From Promicromonospora sp. Populi (GTDB lineage: Bacteria; Actinomycetota; Actinomycetes; Actinomycetales; Cellulomonadaceae): DNA of 64,000 nt. Shown here one piece after another: positions 40,812 through 49,246 of this stretch. The position numbers and the translations under genes are program-made. Positions within the stretch are counted from its first letter, which is position 1. Each line of letters opens with the position of its first letter. A model generated the notes under the pieces. That model was not told the origin of the DNA, made no database searches, and saw only the letters and a program-made list of their open reading frames with translations. Location of the stretch: positions 5,160,925 through 5,224,924 of the forward strand of contig NZ_CP163528.1 of NCBI RefSeq assembly GCF_041081105.1. The letters are read 5' to 3'.

Positions 40812-41300
40812 ATGAGAACAAGACAATCCATCACCACACTGGAAGACCAGCCGATCCCGGTGAGACTCAAGCTCGCCGCAGCGTGGACAAGCTTCATGTT
40901 CCTGTACGCCTACGTGGACATTCTCGGCTTCTTCACGCCCGGCATCGTCGAAGACATCCTCGACGGCAAGGTCTTCGAGTTCGCCCTCTCCCAGACCTTT
41001 TCGACGTCGGCGCTGACCCTCATGGCCATCCCGATCTTCATGGTCGTGCTGTCAACGATGCTGCCCGCCCGGGCGAACCGCGTCACGAACATCGTCGTGG
41101 CCGCGGTGTACGTACCCGTCACGGTATTCAACGTGGCCGGCGGGTTCTGGCTGTATTTCTATGGCCTTGGGGTCGTGCTGGAACTGGTCGTTCTTGCGCT
41201 CATCGTGCGGTGGGCCTGGACTTGGCCCCGTACTGCGGCGTCGGCGACCGTGGCGACCGGGACGGACCGGGGAGCCGTTCGGGCCCGACAGGAAGCGTGA
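40812..41300 (+). CDS. DUF6326-like four-helix membrane protein
   Basis: The 162-residue protein has a short N-terminal arm, then LKLAAAWTSFMFLYAYVDIL (about 19-38) and three further hydrophobic segments. This layout matches the DUF6326 family of unknown function. CGGAG lies 7 nt before the ATG. The frame is open for several hundred nt upstream, antisense to the kinase gene, and that part is rejected. Being divergent from the kinase, it may be a target of that system. Confidence 0.75.
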   Translation: MRTRQSITTLEDQPIPVRLKLAAAWTSFMFLYAYVDILGFFTPGIVEDILDGKVFEFALSQTFSTSALTLMAIPIFMVVLSTMLPARANRVTNIVVAAVYVPVTVFNVAGGFWLYFYGLGVVLELVVLALIVRWAWTWPRTAASATVATGTDRGAVRARQEA

Positions 41301-41303
41301 CCT

Positions 41304-42677
41304 TCAGCGCCGTTGGCGCAGCGTGGTCTGAAGCGCGTGCCGCAGATCCGCTCCGATGCCGCGGGCTCCGGTCCTGTCGAGGATGGACGAGGCCTTGAAC
41401 AGCTGCCTCGCTGTCCTGGCCGATCCGGTGTCTCCGACGATCCTGATCGACTCCAGCGCAATGTCGAGGGCATCGTCCGGTGCCCCGGTGCGTGCATGGG
41501 CTATGGCGAACCTGGCCAGTCCCATACCGAGGTCTCGGCGAAAGTCAGGTTCCCACGCGACCAGGCTCGACTGGAGCACGTCGAGGGCCATGTCCGGCTT
41601 TCCTAGTTCTGCCCAGGCGTGCGCTGCTTCCATCTCGATGTAGTTCGGTGTGCAATACCGGGCGATGTCCCTATCGTCGGCAGGTTCGGCGGCCATCTCG
41701 AATGCGCGATCCAGTGCCCGCGTGCATGCGTCGTGGTCGCCGAACATCGCATAGGCATGGGCCTCTTGCCGCGCGGCCAGTGCGCGCATCCGTGGGGTGA
41801 GTTCACCAGGCACTTCTGCGGCGGCTTGAGCAAGTGTTAGGACAAGGTCTGGTAGTCCGGCGTCGAGCGCGATGTGACTCTTGCGCATCAGGATGTAGGA
41901 GACCATCGCAGCGTTCCGCGCTTCACGTGCCATGTCGAGCGCCCGGTCCGACCAGGCCATCGCGGCACGCAGGTCCCCACCGTCCTGGTTGAGCCAGCCG
42001 GTGAACTCGGCGAATCTGGCCCCGACATACAGCAGCCGGAAGCGTTCGGCTCCTACCGCGGTCGGCAGAAGCGACTCGATGAACGACATCTGCGCGCCCG
42101 CCAGCGGAAGCATCGACCCCGGCCCGTACATGTTGTCGGCTGTCGAGTACTGCCGCAGCGTCGTCAGCAGCGCTTTTGTCATGCTGCTGTCAGTCGCGGC
42201 GGTGGAACTCGGCCTGGGGATACCGCCCGGGAGCGTTGCCCGTCGAGCACGCCGTGCAGGGCGCCTTGTTTGCTCGGCGTCGAACCACAACAGGCTCGGT
42301 GGGATCTGCAAGGTGGCCGCATAGGCCCGCAGGCGGTCCAGGTCGCGCACCTTGTTGCGACCCGACTCGATCCGACTCAGCTGACCTTGGGTGATGCCGA
42401 GCCAGCCCGCCACCAGCGATTGTGCGAGCGGCCGGCGGCCGTGTATCGGGTGGCGCCGGTAGGCGGAGACGACCGTCCCCATGTTCTGGCTCGCCAGGGC
42501 ATCACGCATCAGGTCGGAATCCCAGAAGGAGCGCTCCAGCCGCGGGGCGTCGCGTGCTCCAGTTGCTCCTGGACGCGTGCAGGCGGAGCACAGGTGTGAC
42601 GGGTTATCCGCTGCAATGCGCGTTGCGCACCCGGCGCAATAGCGCGCCTGCGTTGCTGAGACCGGCAACGTGCTCAC
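41304..42677 (-). CDS. XRE regulator with N-terminal zinc ribbon and TPR-like repeats
   Basis: A 457-residue protein in three parts. A zinc ribbon (residues 14-33) has CAGC and CSAC pairs; a helix-turn-helix (about 88-125) has LAQSLVAGWLGITQGQLSRI; and a long helical C-terminal part (about 170-450) looks like degenerate TPR repeats, for example YIEMEAAHAWAELGKPDMAL. Actinobacterial proteins of this design are often regulators beside accessory gene clusters. Here it faces the HAD-CYTH-HIT-kinase cluster across a 219-bp gap and is the likely controller. The GTG start follows GGAGG very closely. Confidence 0.8.
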   Translation of the reverse strand: MSTLPVSATQARYCAGCATRIAADNPSHLCSACTRPGATGARDAPRLERSFWDSDLMRDALASQNMGTVVSAYRRHPIHGRRPLAQSLVAGWLGITQGQLSRIESGRNKVRDLDRLRAYAATLQIPPSLLWFDAEQTRRPARRARRATLPGGIPRPSSTAATDSSMTKALLTTLRQYSTADNMYGPGSMLPLAGAQMSFIESLLPTAVGAERFRLLYVGARFAEFTGWLNQDGGDLRAAMAWSDRALDMAREARNAAMVSYILMRKSHIALDAGLPDLVLTLAQAAAEVPGELTPRMRALAARQEAHAYAMFGDHDACTRALDRAFEMAAEPADDRDIARYCTPNYIEMEAAHAWAELGKPDMALDVLQSSLVAWEPDFRRDLGMGLARFAIAHARTGAPDDALDIALESIRIVGDTGSARTARQLFKASSILDRTGARGIGADLRHALQTTLRQRR

Positions 42678-42745
42678 CCCCTCCGTGACCGCTGCTGCCT
42701 GGGGCGGTCTTCAGCCTACGCACCCCTGGCTGGCCGATGCGGGAC

Positions 42746-42764
42746 GCGCATAGGAATCATGCGC
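42746..42764. promoter_or_regulatory. Candidate operator between the XRE gene and the HAD cluster
   Basis: GCGCAT (42746-42751) and ATGCGC (42759-42764) are perfectly inverted around 7 nt. A related TTGCGCA-like sequence occurs near 42615, inside the start of the XRE gene. Confidence 0.45.
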
Positions 42765-42896
42765 AACCCATGGGGCTCGGTCCACGTCTTGCTTCATAGC
42801 GTTTGAGCTGTCCACGACGGACGAACGCTCCCGACCGCACACCGCCGTCGACCCCCTGCGTCACAGCCAGCGTGACCCCCAAGACTGGAAGCGACC

Positions 42897-43721
42897 ATGA
42901 CTATGGCCCCTCACGACACCTCGCGGAACCGGACGACCTTGGCCGCGCTCGACATCGACGGCACGCTGGCGCCCTCGGGCACCATGCAGGTCGCGCTCGT
43001 AGTTCGTCTTGCCGTCGCCCGCCTACTCGACGCCGGGCACCATGTGGTGCTCGCCTCGGGACGGTCTCTGGTTGGGGTCTTGCCGATCGCACGAGAACTC
43101 GGCCTGACCGCCGGGTGGGTTGTTGCCTCCAACGGTGCGATTACAGCCCGCCTTGATTCGCGGGTGCCTCGCGGTTACGAGCTGGAGGACGTGCAGAACT
43201 TCGACCCAAGTCAGGCCGTGCGTCTCGCGTGGGCCACACTTCCTGGCCTACAGATCGGTGCTGAGAGAGTTGGGTGGGGGTATGACGTCACCCACCTGTT
43301 CCCGCCGGGTCGGCTGAACGGTGCGCAGCAGGTCGTCTCGCACCATTACCTGGAGGAACGATCCACGACACGGCTGGTCCTTCGCGGACCGGGCGCTGAT
43401 CGTCTCGTAGGTCCCGTGCGCGCCGCCGGTCTGACAGCCGTCCTGATCGAACCGGGCTGGGTGGACGTCACAGCGCCTGGTCTGAGCAAGGCGACCGCCC
43501 TGGAGAAGGTGCGTGCCAACCTCGGCGTGGACCCTGCCTGGACAGTCGCGATCGGCGACGGGGAGAACGACCTGGAGATGCTGCGGTGGGCGGCTCATGG
43601 CGTCGCGATGGGACACGCTCCGGCCGTGGTGCGCGAGGCAGCGGACGCGGTCACAGGCACCCTCGACGAGCATGGAGCGGCTGCCGCACTGGACGCGCTC
43701 CACGCGGGGGTGATGCCCTGA
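42897..43721 (+). CDS. HAD-family phosphatase, Cof type
   Basis: The 274-residue protein has the HAD motifs in order. Motif I is ALDIDGTLAPSG with the nucleophile Asp, motif II lies in VVLASGRSLVG, motif III is the Lys in LSKATALEKV and motif IV is GDGENDLEML. The C2-type cap between motifs II and III places it with Cof-like and sucrose-phosphatase-like enzymes that hydrolyse sugar phosphates or nucleotides. It is the first gene of the cluster facing the XRE regulator. Confidence 0.87.
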   Translation: MTMAPHDTSRNRTTLAALDIDGTLAPSGTMQVALVVRLAVARLLDAGHHVVLASGRSLVGVLPIARELGLTAGWVVASNGAITARLDSRVPRGYELEDVQNFDPSQAVRLAWATLPGLQIGAERVGWGYDVTHLFPPGRLNGAQQVVSHHYLEERSTTRLVLRGPGADRLVGPVRAAGLTAVLIEPGWVDVTAPGLSKATALEKVRANLGVDPAWTVAIGDGENDLEMLRWAAHGVAMGHAPAVVREAADAVTGTLDEHGAAAALDALHAGVMP

Positions 43722-43767
43722 CACGCCCTCTGCTGCAGAACGGCTCCCGGCTACCGGAGGGACCACC

Positions 43768-44298
43768 GTGCCGATCGAGCATGAAGGCAAGATCCTGGAC
43801 ATCGATCCTGCCGCCGTCGAGCAGACGATCCTCGACAAGGGCGGACGCAAGGTCGGCGAGAAGTTCATGCGCCGCTATGTCTACGACATCGTGCCTGGCG
43901 ACATGTCGAAGTGGATCCGGCTGCGGGACACCGGGCAGGAGATCACGCTCACGGTCAAAGAGATCCGGAGCGATGCGATCGACGGCACCCACGAGACCGA
44001 GGTTGTAGTCAACGACTTCGACGAGACCAACGCGCTGCTTGGGATGCTGGGCTTTACCGCGAAGTCGTACCAGGAGAACAAGCGCGTCAGCTTCCTGCTC
44101 GATGGCGCCGAGGTCGAGATCGACACCCGGCCACAGATCCCCACTTACCTGGAAATCGAAGCCGCATCAGCCGAAGACGTCATCCGCGTCGCGGGCCTCT
44201 TGGGGTACAGCGAGAGCGATCTGACCGGTGAGAACACGATCAAGGTCTACGCCCGCTACGGCATCGACCTCACCTCGATCCCAGAGCTCCGCTTCTGA
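43768..44298 (+). CDS. CYTH-domain protein (class IV adenylate cyclase / triphosphatase)
   Basis: This 176-residue tunnel-fold protein carries the signature ExExK at the N-terminus (IEHEGKIL), with further charged strands KWIRLRDTG, LTVKEIR and EVEIDTRPQIPTYLEIE lining the tunnel. Family members cleave triphosphates (thiamine triphosphate, inorganic triphosphate) or make cAMP. GTG 43768 has GGAGG 7 nt upstream. It lies between phosphatase and HIT genes in the same orientation, suggesting one nucleotide-phosphate pathway. Confidence 0.85.
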   Translation: MPIEHEGKILDIDPAAVEQTILDKGGRKVGEKFMRRYVYDIVPGDMSKWIRLRDTGQEITLTVKEIRSDAIDGTHETEVVVNDFDETNALLGMLGFTAKSYQENKRVSFLLDGAEVEIDTRPQIPTYLEIEAASAEDVIRVAGLLGYSESDLTGENTIKVYARYGIDLTSIPELRF

Positions 44299-44341
44299 CC
44301 GAGAGTCCGGACGAGGCATCGGGCCTCAAATGCGTCGACGT

Positions 44342-44722
44342 ATGGTCAGGCGGGTGACCAGCACACGCGTGGGTGATCAGTACCGGGGCGAAGAATTCTA
44401 CTGCGACGTGGCCATCCCTAACGCCGCAGACCTCCAGATCGAGCACGACGACGAGTGGGTCCTGGCTTTCCACCACACCAAACCGTTCTGGAACAACCAC
44501 ATCGTCGTCGTCCCAAAGAAGCACATCGGTTCGTTGACGACAGCCACGGCTGAGGACGAGGAATGGTTGCGGCGGCTCTTCGTCGTCGTCCAGACCCTTG
44601 CCCGGAAGCTTGAGCAGCGTGACGGCGCCGCGTCGGTGACCACGAACCTCGGGCAGTACCAGGACTCGAAGCATCTCCACGTCCACATCCATAACGGCGG
44701 GGGCAGAGTTGACGAGCGCTGA
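44342..44722 (+). CDS. HIT-family nucleotide hydrolase
   Basis: The 126-residue protein ends in the histidine-triad motif HLHVHIHNGG and has HIVVVPKKHIGSL in the middle, so it is a nucleoside phosphoramidase or dinucleoside polyphosphate hydrolase. The start is not certain: ATG 44342 is used, but GTG 44354 lies 7 nt behind TATGGT (44341-44346), which would suit a leaderless mRNA. The stop codon nearly touches the start of the next gene. Confidence 0.85.
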   Translation: MVRRVTSTRVGDQYRGEEFYCDVAIPNAADLQIEHDDEWVLAFHHTKPFWNNHIVVVPKKHIGSLTTATAEDEEWLRRLFVVVQTLARKLEQRDGAASVTTNLGQYQDSKHLHVHIHNGGGRVDER

Positions 44723-44723
44723 C

Positions 44724-45833
44724 ATGTCCCGCGGTGCTCGTCTAGCCGCCCACGGTGCGGTTTCCACATCGCTGTCGCTGTGCAGTGATCGCAAGCTCCA
44801 GGAACTCGTGGATGCCGGCACACCGATCGGCTCCGGTATTGGCGGTAAGACGGTTCTGCTGGAGGTCGAAGGAACCCCGGTCTTCGTCAATCAGGTGCGC
44901 CTCACTGATCTTGAGCTAGAGCCGGAGAATGTTCGCTCCACCGCGAACCTGTTCGGACTGCCGTTCTTCTGCCATTACGGCGTCGGCACCATCGGCGGCG
45001 CTGGGTTCGGAGCCTGGCGAGAACTTGCCGTGCAGATCATGACGACGAACTGGGTACTCGCGGGAGAATATGAAGGCTTCCCTTTGATGCACCACTGGCG
45101 GGTGCTCCCAGACTCTGGTCAGCCCCTTCCCGAGGAACTGGCCGATGTGGAACGAGCCGTCACCTACTGGGGAGGCGGCTCGGAGATACGCCACCGGATC
45201 GAGGCTGTGCGGCAGTCCTCGGCGAGCATCATGCTGTTCCTGGAGTACATCCCGCAGAACCTGCACGACTGGCTGGGCGTCCAGATCGATGCGGGGGACA
45301 AGGTTGCCGAGCGGGCCTGCACCATGGTGGAGAACGAACTGGAAGCCGGCATCTCGTTCATGAATGCCCGCGGGCTGCTGCACTTCGACGCCCACTTCGA
45401 GAACATCCTGACTGACGGCAAGCGGCTCTTCTTCGCCGACTTCGGCCTGGCGATCTCTTCCCGCTTCGAGCTCACACCGGGTGAGGCCGAGTTCTTCGAC
45501 GAGCACCGTGGCTACGACCAGTGGTACGCCGTCACGCACCTGGTGAACTGGCTGGCCGTCGAGTTGTACGGGTACGAACCGGAACAACGCAAGGAGTTCG
45601 TGCGCGCCTGCGCCCGAGGGGTGACTCCTGGCGGAATTCCAGCGGCGCTCGCGGCACTACTGGTCCGTCACGCGCCGGTCGCCGCAGTGATGGGGGAGTT
45701 CTATCGCCAGTTCCAGCGAGAGAGCCGGACGGCGCCCTACCCGCTGGAAGCGATCCGCCGGATCGGACAGCAGAACTCCCAAGGTCCACCTCGCGATCAA
45801 TCACCTGGCGCAGGAGACCGGGGCGCGGCATAA
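44724..45833 (+). CDS. Protein-kinase-like protein lacking the usual ATP lysine
   Basis: A 369-residue protein with kinase-fold landmarks: a glycine-rich GSGIGGKTVLLEV near residue 36, the catalytic-loop equivalent LLHFDAHFENIL and ADFGLAISSRF for DFG. Between them is the long insert GFGAWRELAVQIMTTNWVL, typical of an actinobacterial family of unknown role. Where relatives are expected to have VFVK, this protein has VFVNQVRL, so the ATP-anchoring lysine appears replaced by Asn. It may be a pseudokinase. ATG 44724 lies 1 nt after the HIT stop; a TTG at 44709 is also possible. Confidence 0.7.
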   Translation: MSRGARLAAHGAVSTSLSLCSDRKLQELVDAGTPIGSGIGGKTVLLEVEGTPVFVNQVRLTDLELEPENVRSTANLFGLPFFCHYGVGTIGGAGFGAWRELAVQIMTTNWVLAGEYEGFPLMHHWRVLPDSGQPLPEELADVERAVTYWGGGSEIRHRIEAVRQSSASIMLFLEYIPQNLHDWLGVQIDAGDKVAERACTMVENELEAGISFMNARGLLHFDAHFENILTDGKRLFFADFGLAISSRFELTPGEAEFFDEHRGYDQWYAVTHLVNWLAVELYGYEPEQRKEFVRACARGVTPGGIPAALAALLVRHAPVAAVMGEFYRQFQRESRTAPYPLEAIRRIGQQNSQGPPRDQSPGAGDRGAA

Positions 45834-45842
45834 GGTGCCGCG

Positions 45843-46247
45843 GTGGACATCGCTTTGGCTTTACACGGTCCGGTCGACGACGCCGAGCTCTCGGCCCTGC
45901 ACGCGCGGGCGTTCGACAGCCCGACCGGGACAGTGACGACCTGGTCCGAGCGCCTCGCGCGCTACAGCCTGACGTGGGTCACGGCGACCGACTCCGCAGG
46001 GAGCCTGGTCGGGTTCGTCAACGTGATCGGCGACGGCGGACCACACGCGGTGCTCCTCGACACGATCGTCGAACCTGCACGTCAAGGGCAGGGCATCGGG
46101 CGGGCTCTGGTGGTGGCGGCTGCCGACGTCGCTCGTGACGAAGGCTGCGAGTGGCTGCACGTTGACTTCGAACCCGACCGGGCGAGGTTTTACCTCGATG
46201 CCTGCGGCTTCCGCACGACCGCCGCCGGCTTGTTGCACCTCAAGTAA
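45843..46247 (+). CDS. GNAT-family N-acetyltransferase
   Basis: The 134-residue acetyltransferase has the acetyl-CoA motif A in DTIVEPARQGQGIGRALVVA and the following LHVDFEPDRARFYLDACGFR. Substrates range from small amines to protein termini. TAAGGT (45831-45836) is 6 nt before the GTG start, indicating its own leaderless promoter inside the cluster. Confidence 0.87.
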   Translation: MDIALALHGPVDDAELSALHARAFDSPTGTVTTWSERLARYSLTWVTATDSAGSLVGFVNVIGDGGPHAVLLDTIVEPARQGQGIGRALVVAAADVARDEGCEWLHVDFEPDRARFYLDACGFRTTAAGLLHLK

Positions 46248-46284
46248 CGCTCCGGAGCTCCGTCCCGCTTCCTAGACTGGAGTC

Positions 46285-47090
46285 GTGACGGTGAGAGTGG
46301 CGGCAGTCCAGGCGGAGGCTACGCCTGGGGCCATTGAGGTGAACATCCACAAGGCCGCGCGCCTGACAATCGAAGCCGCGAACGCGGGCGCGAGGCTCGT
46401 CGTCTCCCCGAGGCATTCGCCACCGGCTACGACAGCAGCGTCTTCGCGGCGCCTCTGCCAACCCTGACCGACTCGGCCTGGCTGGCTCCCTTGCAGAACA
46501 CGGTCGATGACGCGGGCGTCGTCGTTGTGCTGAACTCCGCGCTCGACCATGGCGAGCGCCGCGCTCTGACCGACCTGATCCTCGCGCCACGCCAACAGCC
46601 CTACGCGGCCTATGACAAGCAGCATCTCTACGCCAGTGAACGAGCGGTGTTCGCGAGCGGCTCCCACGGTGCAAGCCTCGCCCTCGACGGCACCGAGATG
46701 GCGCTGTCCGTCTGCTACGACGCGAACTTCCCCGAGCACGCCGCCGCAGCCGCCGCCGACGGCGCGATCGCCTACGTGAACAGCGGCGCCTACTTCCCCG
46801 GAGGCGGGCACCGGCGAGACCTGCACTACGCTGCACGAGCTCTCGACAACGGCATCTACGTCGTCTTCAGTGGCTTGATCGGCGCGCCCAGCGACTTCAT
46901 CGGCGGCACGGCCATCTTCGACCCCCTCGGCCAGCGCATCGCCCACGTCCCCAACGGCGAAGGCCTCGCTATCGCCGACATCGACCCCGCAGTCGTCTCC
47001 GCCGTCCGCGGCGAGCAACGCATGTGGTCCGACCGCCGCGAATCACTCGGACAACGCACATACCAGTCCATCACCCTGAAACTGCGCTGA
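46285..47090 (+). pseudogene. Carbon-nitrogen hydrolase (nitrilase) broken by a frameshift
   Basis: The gene starts at GTG 46285, 6 nt behind TAGACT (46273-46278), and reads VRVAAVQAEATPGAIEVN up to ARLVV. One base is missing at about 46404-46405; adding it restores LPEAFATGYDSSVF, which holds the catalytic Glu. The rest continues in the other frame with the catalytic Lys in YDKQHLY and the nucleophile Cys in LSVCYDANFPE, ending at 47090. All three catalytic residues are therefore present in the DNA but split between frames. Either inactivation or a sequencing indel is possible. Confidence 0.8.
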
Positions 47091-47096
47091 CCGGAG

Positions 47097-47513
47097 ATGG
47101 CCTCAAATAACGACGTGGACGGCGGCGCGCTCGCCCGCGACACTGCACATGTGAACGCTCCCGTCGACGTCTTGGTCGAGATCCAGGACCCTCTGCAACG
47201 GTGCTTCGAACAGTTCGAGACCGCGTGCGTCCGCGCCTGCTGCGGAATCGACGCGATCGATGCGGACGTCGCCGGCGTCGCCGAGTGGGCAGGCACCCTC
47301 GCGCCCCGGGACCTGGCTGCCGCAACGGCACAGCTCGACGACCTGCTCGTGCTCGTCGCGGACCGCTCGCGCGTGGTGACTTCCAACTTCCTGAACCATG
47401 TGACGGTCAATGACGACGCCCGCAGCGAGCTTCTCGACCTGCTCACCACCATCAGGGACGGGTTCACCGCTGCACGTCTTGCACGCGACGAGGCGGGCAG
47501 AAGTGAGTCTTGA
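47097..47513 (+). CDS. DUF6331-like protein
   Basis: The 138-residue soluble protein has the motif ACVRACCGIDAIDADVAGVAE (about 43-63), which matches the DUF6331 family (a paired cysteine followed by GIDAF/I). A helical C-terminus follows. The function is unknown. It begins 6 nt after the nitrilase stop and overlaps the next gene, so it is part of the same transcription unit. Confidence 0.7.
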   Translation: MASNNDVDGGALARDTAHVNAPVDVLVEIQDPLQRCFEQFETACVRACCGIDAIDADVAGVAEWAGTLAPRDLAAATAQLDDLLVLVADRSRVVTSNFLNHVTVNDDARSELLDLLTTIRDGFTAARLARDEAGRSES

Positions 47514-47904
47514 CCTGACGATCCTCGCAACGGCGCCGGACATCTCTGATGACGAGATTCAGGCCCAGGCCCTGCGATGTGCTGCTTGGCTGGACCACCC
47601 GGAGGGCGACCTTGACGCGGGCATCGTCGCGTTCTACGAGGCGTTGCGCGAGGTTTACCCCGATAGCGGCCCTAGGTCGCGCAGCCACGAGACCCCCTGG
47701 GCCTCGTCACCGTTGGGCGTCGGAATCGACCACGTGACCATCAACCTGAGACATGGCCACGCCGGCGACATCATCGACACGATCCTCGAGTTGGCGGCCC
47801 TCCACGGTCTCGTGGTTTTCGATCCTCAGGACGGGACGATCACCCGTCCGTACCAGCCAGACAGCACCAAGAGAGGGCCGGTAGTGGAGGGGACACTCGC
47901 ATGA
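47503..47904 (+). CDS. Hypothetical protein, small alpha/beta
   Basis: The 133-residue product (VSLDLTILATAPDISDDEIQ at the start) has a likely beta-alpha layout ending with a helix-strand pair around DTILELAALHGLVVFDPQDG, a pattern seen in small DUF proteins linked to immunity or SMI1-like genes. No family is assigned. The GTG start at 47503 overlaps the DUF6331-like gene, and the stop overlaps the next start (ATGA). Confidence 0.6.
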   Translation: MSLDLTILATAPDISDDEIQAQALRCAAWLDHPEGDLDAGIVAFYEALREVYPDSGPRSRSHETPWASSPLGVGIDHVTINLRHGHAGDIIDTILELAALHGLVVFDPQDGTITRPYQPDSTKRGPVVEGTLA

Positions 47905-48683
47905 TCGAGATCGACATCTTGACGGATCTGGCCCAGGTGGGCGCTGACGGGACAGGACGGGGACAGGCGAACCGGTGGCGGCCGCACATCAGACCAGGAG
48001 CCCTGCTGGTCGCGGGTCGGCTGGACCGCTGGTCGTGGGTGCGGGTCCTGGACGTCGATCAGCAGTTCGTGACGTTCTCGCTCGTCTCGGAGGAGGTGGC
48101 GGCGAGTGAGCCCCGTGTTGGGCCGAACACCGTCCGTGTCGAGTGGCCCTGGCCCCGTATCCCGTGGCTCCGCGTTGAGGGATATTCGCATTCCGCCCTA
48201 GATCAAGGCACGTATATGTGGGTGGACCACATCCAGTTCTCCCTCGATCCGGGCCTGGACGATCGTGCGCTGCTCACCGCGCTGATGTCCTCGCGTTTCT
48301 ATGCCCATGGATACGGTTCGCCGTACGAGTTCGGTGGGGAGGCAGGCTTCGACGCACATCCCGTCCACGGCCCATGGCTAGCGCAGGCACTCACACCCGA
48401 GATGCTCGTCCTGGCCACGGCCGATGAAGCGCGCCGCACGATCCACAACTGGATGGACGACGAACTGACCGAGCCGCCCATGTCGACCCGCACCCACGAA
48501 CGAGTGGAGCACCTCCTGACGCGGACGCTGGACCGTGGCGCGGTCTATCGCCTCCACGGCCCGGATGACGTCGGACAGGAACTGCTGTCCTACAGCGGCG
48601 TGAGCACGACAGACTTCCATGAGTTCATCGCGATCGACCGTGAACGTGAGTCCATGCATCTGGTCGTCGCTTCGGACGACTAA
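47901..48683 (+). CDS. Hypothetical protein of the accessory cluster
   Basis: A 260-residue soluble protein with no recognised domain. Residues 1-90 are beta-rich (WRPHIRPGALLVAGRLDRWSW marks part), the middle has acidic-aromatic stretches and residues 170-225 are helical. The ATG overlaps the stop of the preceding gene, so the two are translationally coupled. It is the last plus-strand gene of the cluster. Confidence 0.6.
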   Translation: MIEIDILTDLAQVGADGTGRGQANRWRPHIRPGALLVAGRLDRWSWVRVLDVDQQFVTFSLVSEEVAASEPRVGPNTVRVEWPWPRIPWLRVEGYSHSALDQGTYMWVDHIQFSLDPGLDDRALLTALMSSRFYAHGYGSPYEFGGEAGFDAHPVHGPWLAQALTPEMLVLATADEARRTIHNWMDDELTEPPMSTRTHERVEHLLTRTLDRGAVYRLHGPDDVGQELLSYSGVSTTDFHEFIAIDRERESMHLVVASDD

Positions 48684-48693
48684 CTGCACGGCG

Positions 48694-49029
48694 TCAAGGT
48701 CGTGGACGGCCGCGCGGCAGAGAAAGCCACTCAAGCTGTGCAAGCTGCGGCAGGTCCTCGACCGAACCAACCCCGACCAGGACGTTCTGCCGGACATAAA
48801 GCGCGATGCGTCCTTCGTGGTCGCAGCTTGGGCACTCGCACAGCCAGGCATCGACGACGACGTCCGACGCTGCCGGGTCGCCGACATCGTTGCGGCCCCA
48901 ACCTAGGACGTCACCCAGGTGATATCGGTACTGCCACACAGCGCCATACCGGAACTGGACTTCACGTCGTGCGACCGCCTGGCAGGACGGACATGCGATC
49001 GTCACGTCGAGCGAGTTGAACAGGCCCAT
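48694..49029 (-). CDS. Small zinc-ribbon protein
   Basis: This 111-residue protein has two CxxC pairs about 50 residues apart, CPSC near the N-terminus (IACPSCQAVARREVQFRYG) and CECPSCDHEGRIALYV, which together would bind one zinc ion. An aromatic stretch, WQYRYHLGDVLGWG, lies between them. The function is unknown. ATG 49029 is used; the preceding tiny open frame ends next to it. Confidence 0.65.
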   Translation of the reverse strand: MGLFNSLDVTIACPSCQAVARREVQFRYGAVWQYRYHLGDVLGWGRNDVGDPAASDVVVDAWLCECPSCDHEGRIALYVRQNVLVGVGSVEDLPQLAQLEWLSLPRGRPRP

Positions 49030-49030
49030 G

Positions 49031-49099
49031 TCACTCTGCGATCTCGTCGCGCTCGGAGAGGTAAGCACCGAGTGGGTCCAGAGCGAGGGCGTACGCCAC
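49031..49099 (-). CDS. Possible 22-residue ORF or gene remnant upstream of the zinc-ribbon gene
   Basis: GTG 49099 is preceded by GAGGAGGA at about 4-5 nt, an almost ideal ribosome binding site. It opens a 22-residue frame, VAYALALDPLGAYLSERDEI with two more residues, ending next to the ATG of the zinc-ribbon gene. The same frame is open further upstream and looks protein-like (RRDLTAEEDL), so this may instead be the tail of a decayed gene. Confidence 0.35.
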   Translation of the reverse strand: MAYALALDPLGAYLSERDEIAE

Positions 49100-49246
49100 T
49101 AAGTCCTCCTCGGCAGTCAGGTCACGCCGCTCGACATCCTTGGGTCGGAGCGCACGGGGGAGTCTCCCACAGCCACCTCTCCCGAGCGCTACCCTCAAGC
49201 GCGTGGAGACCGAGATCGCCCGGCTGGCGCTGGGGTGCAACTGGGC

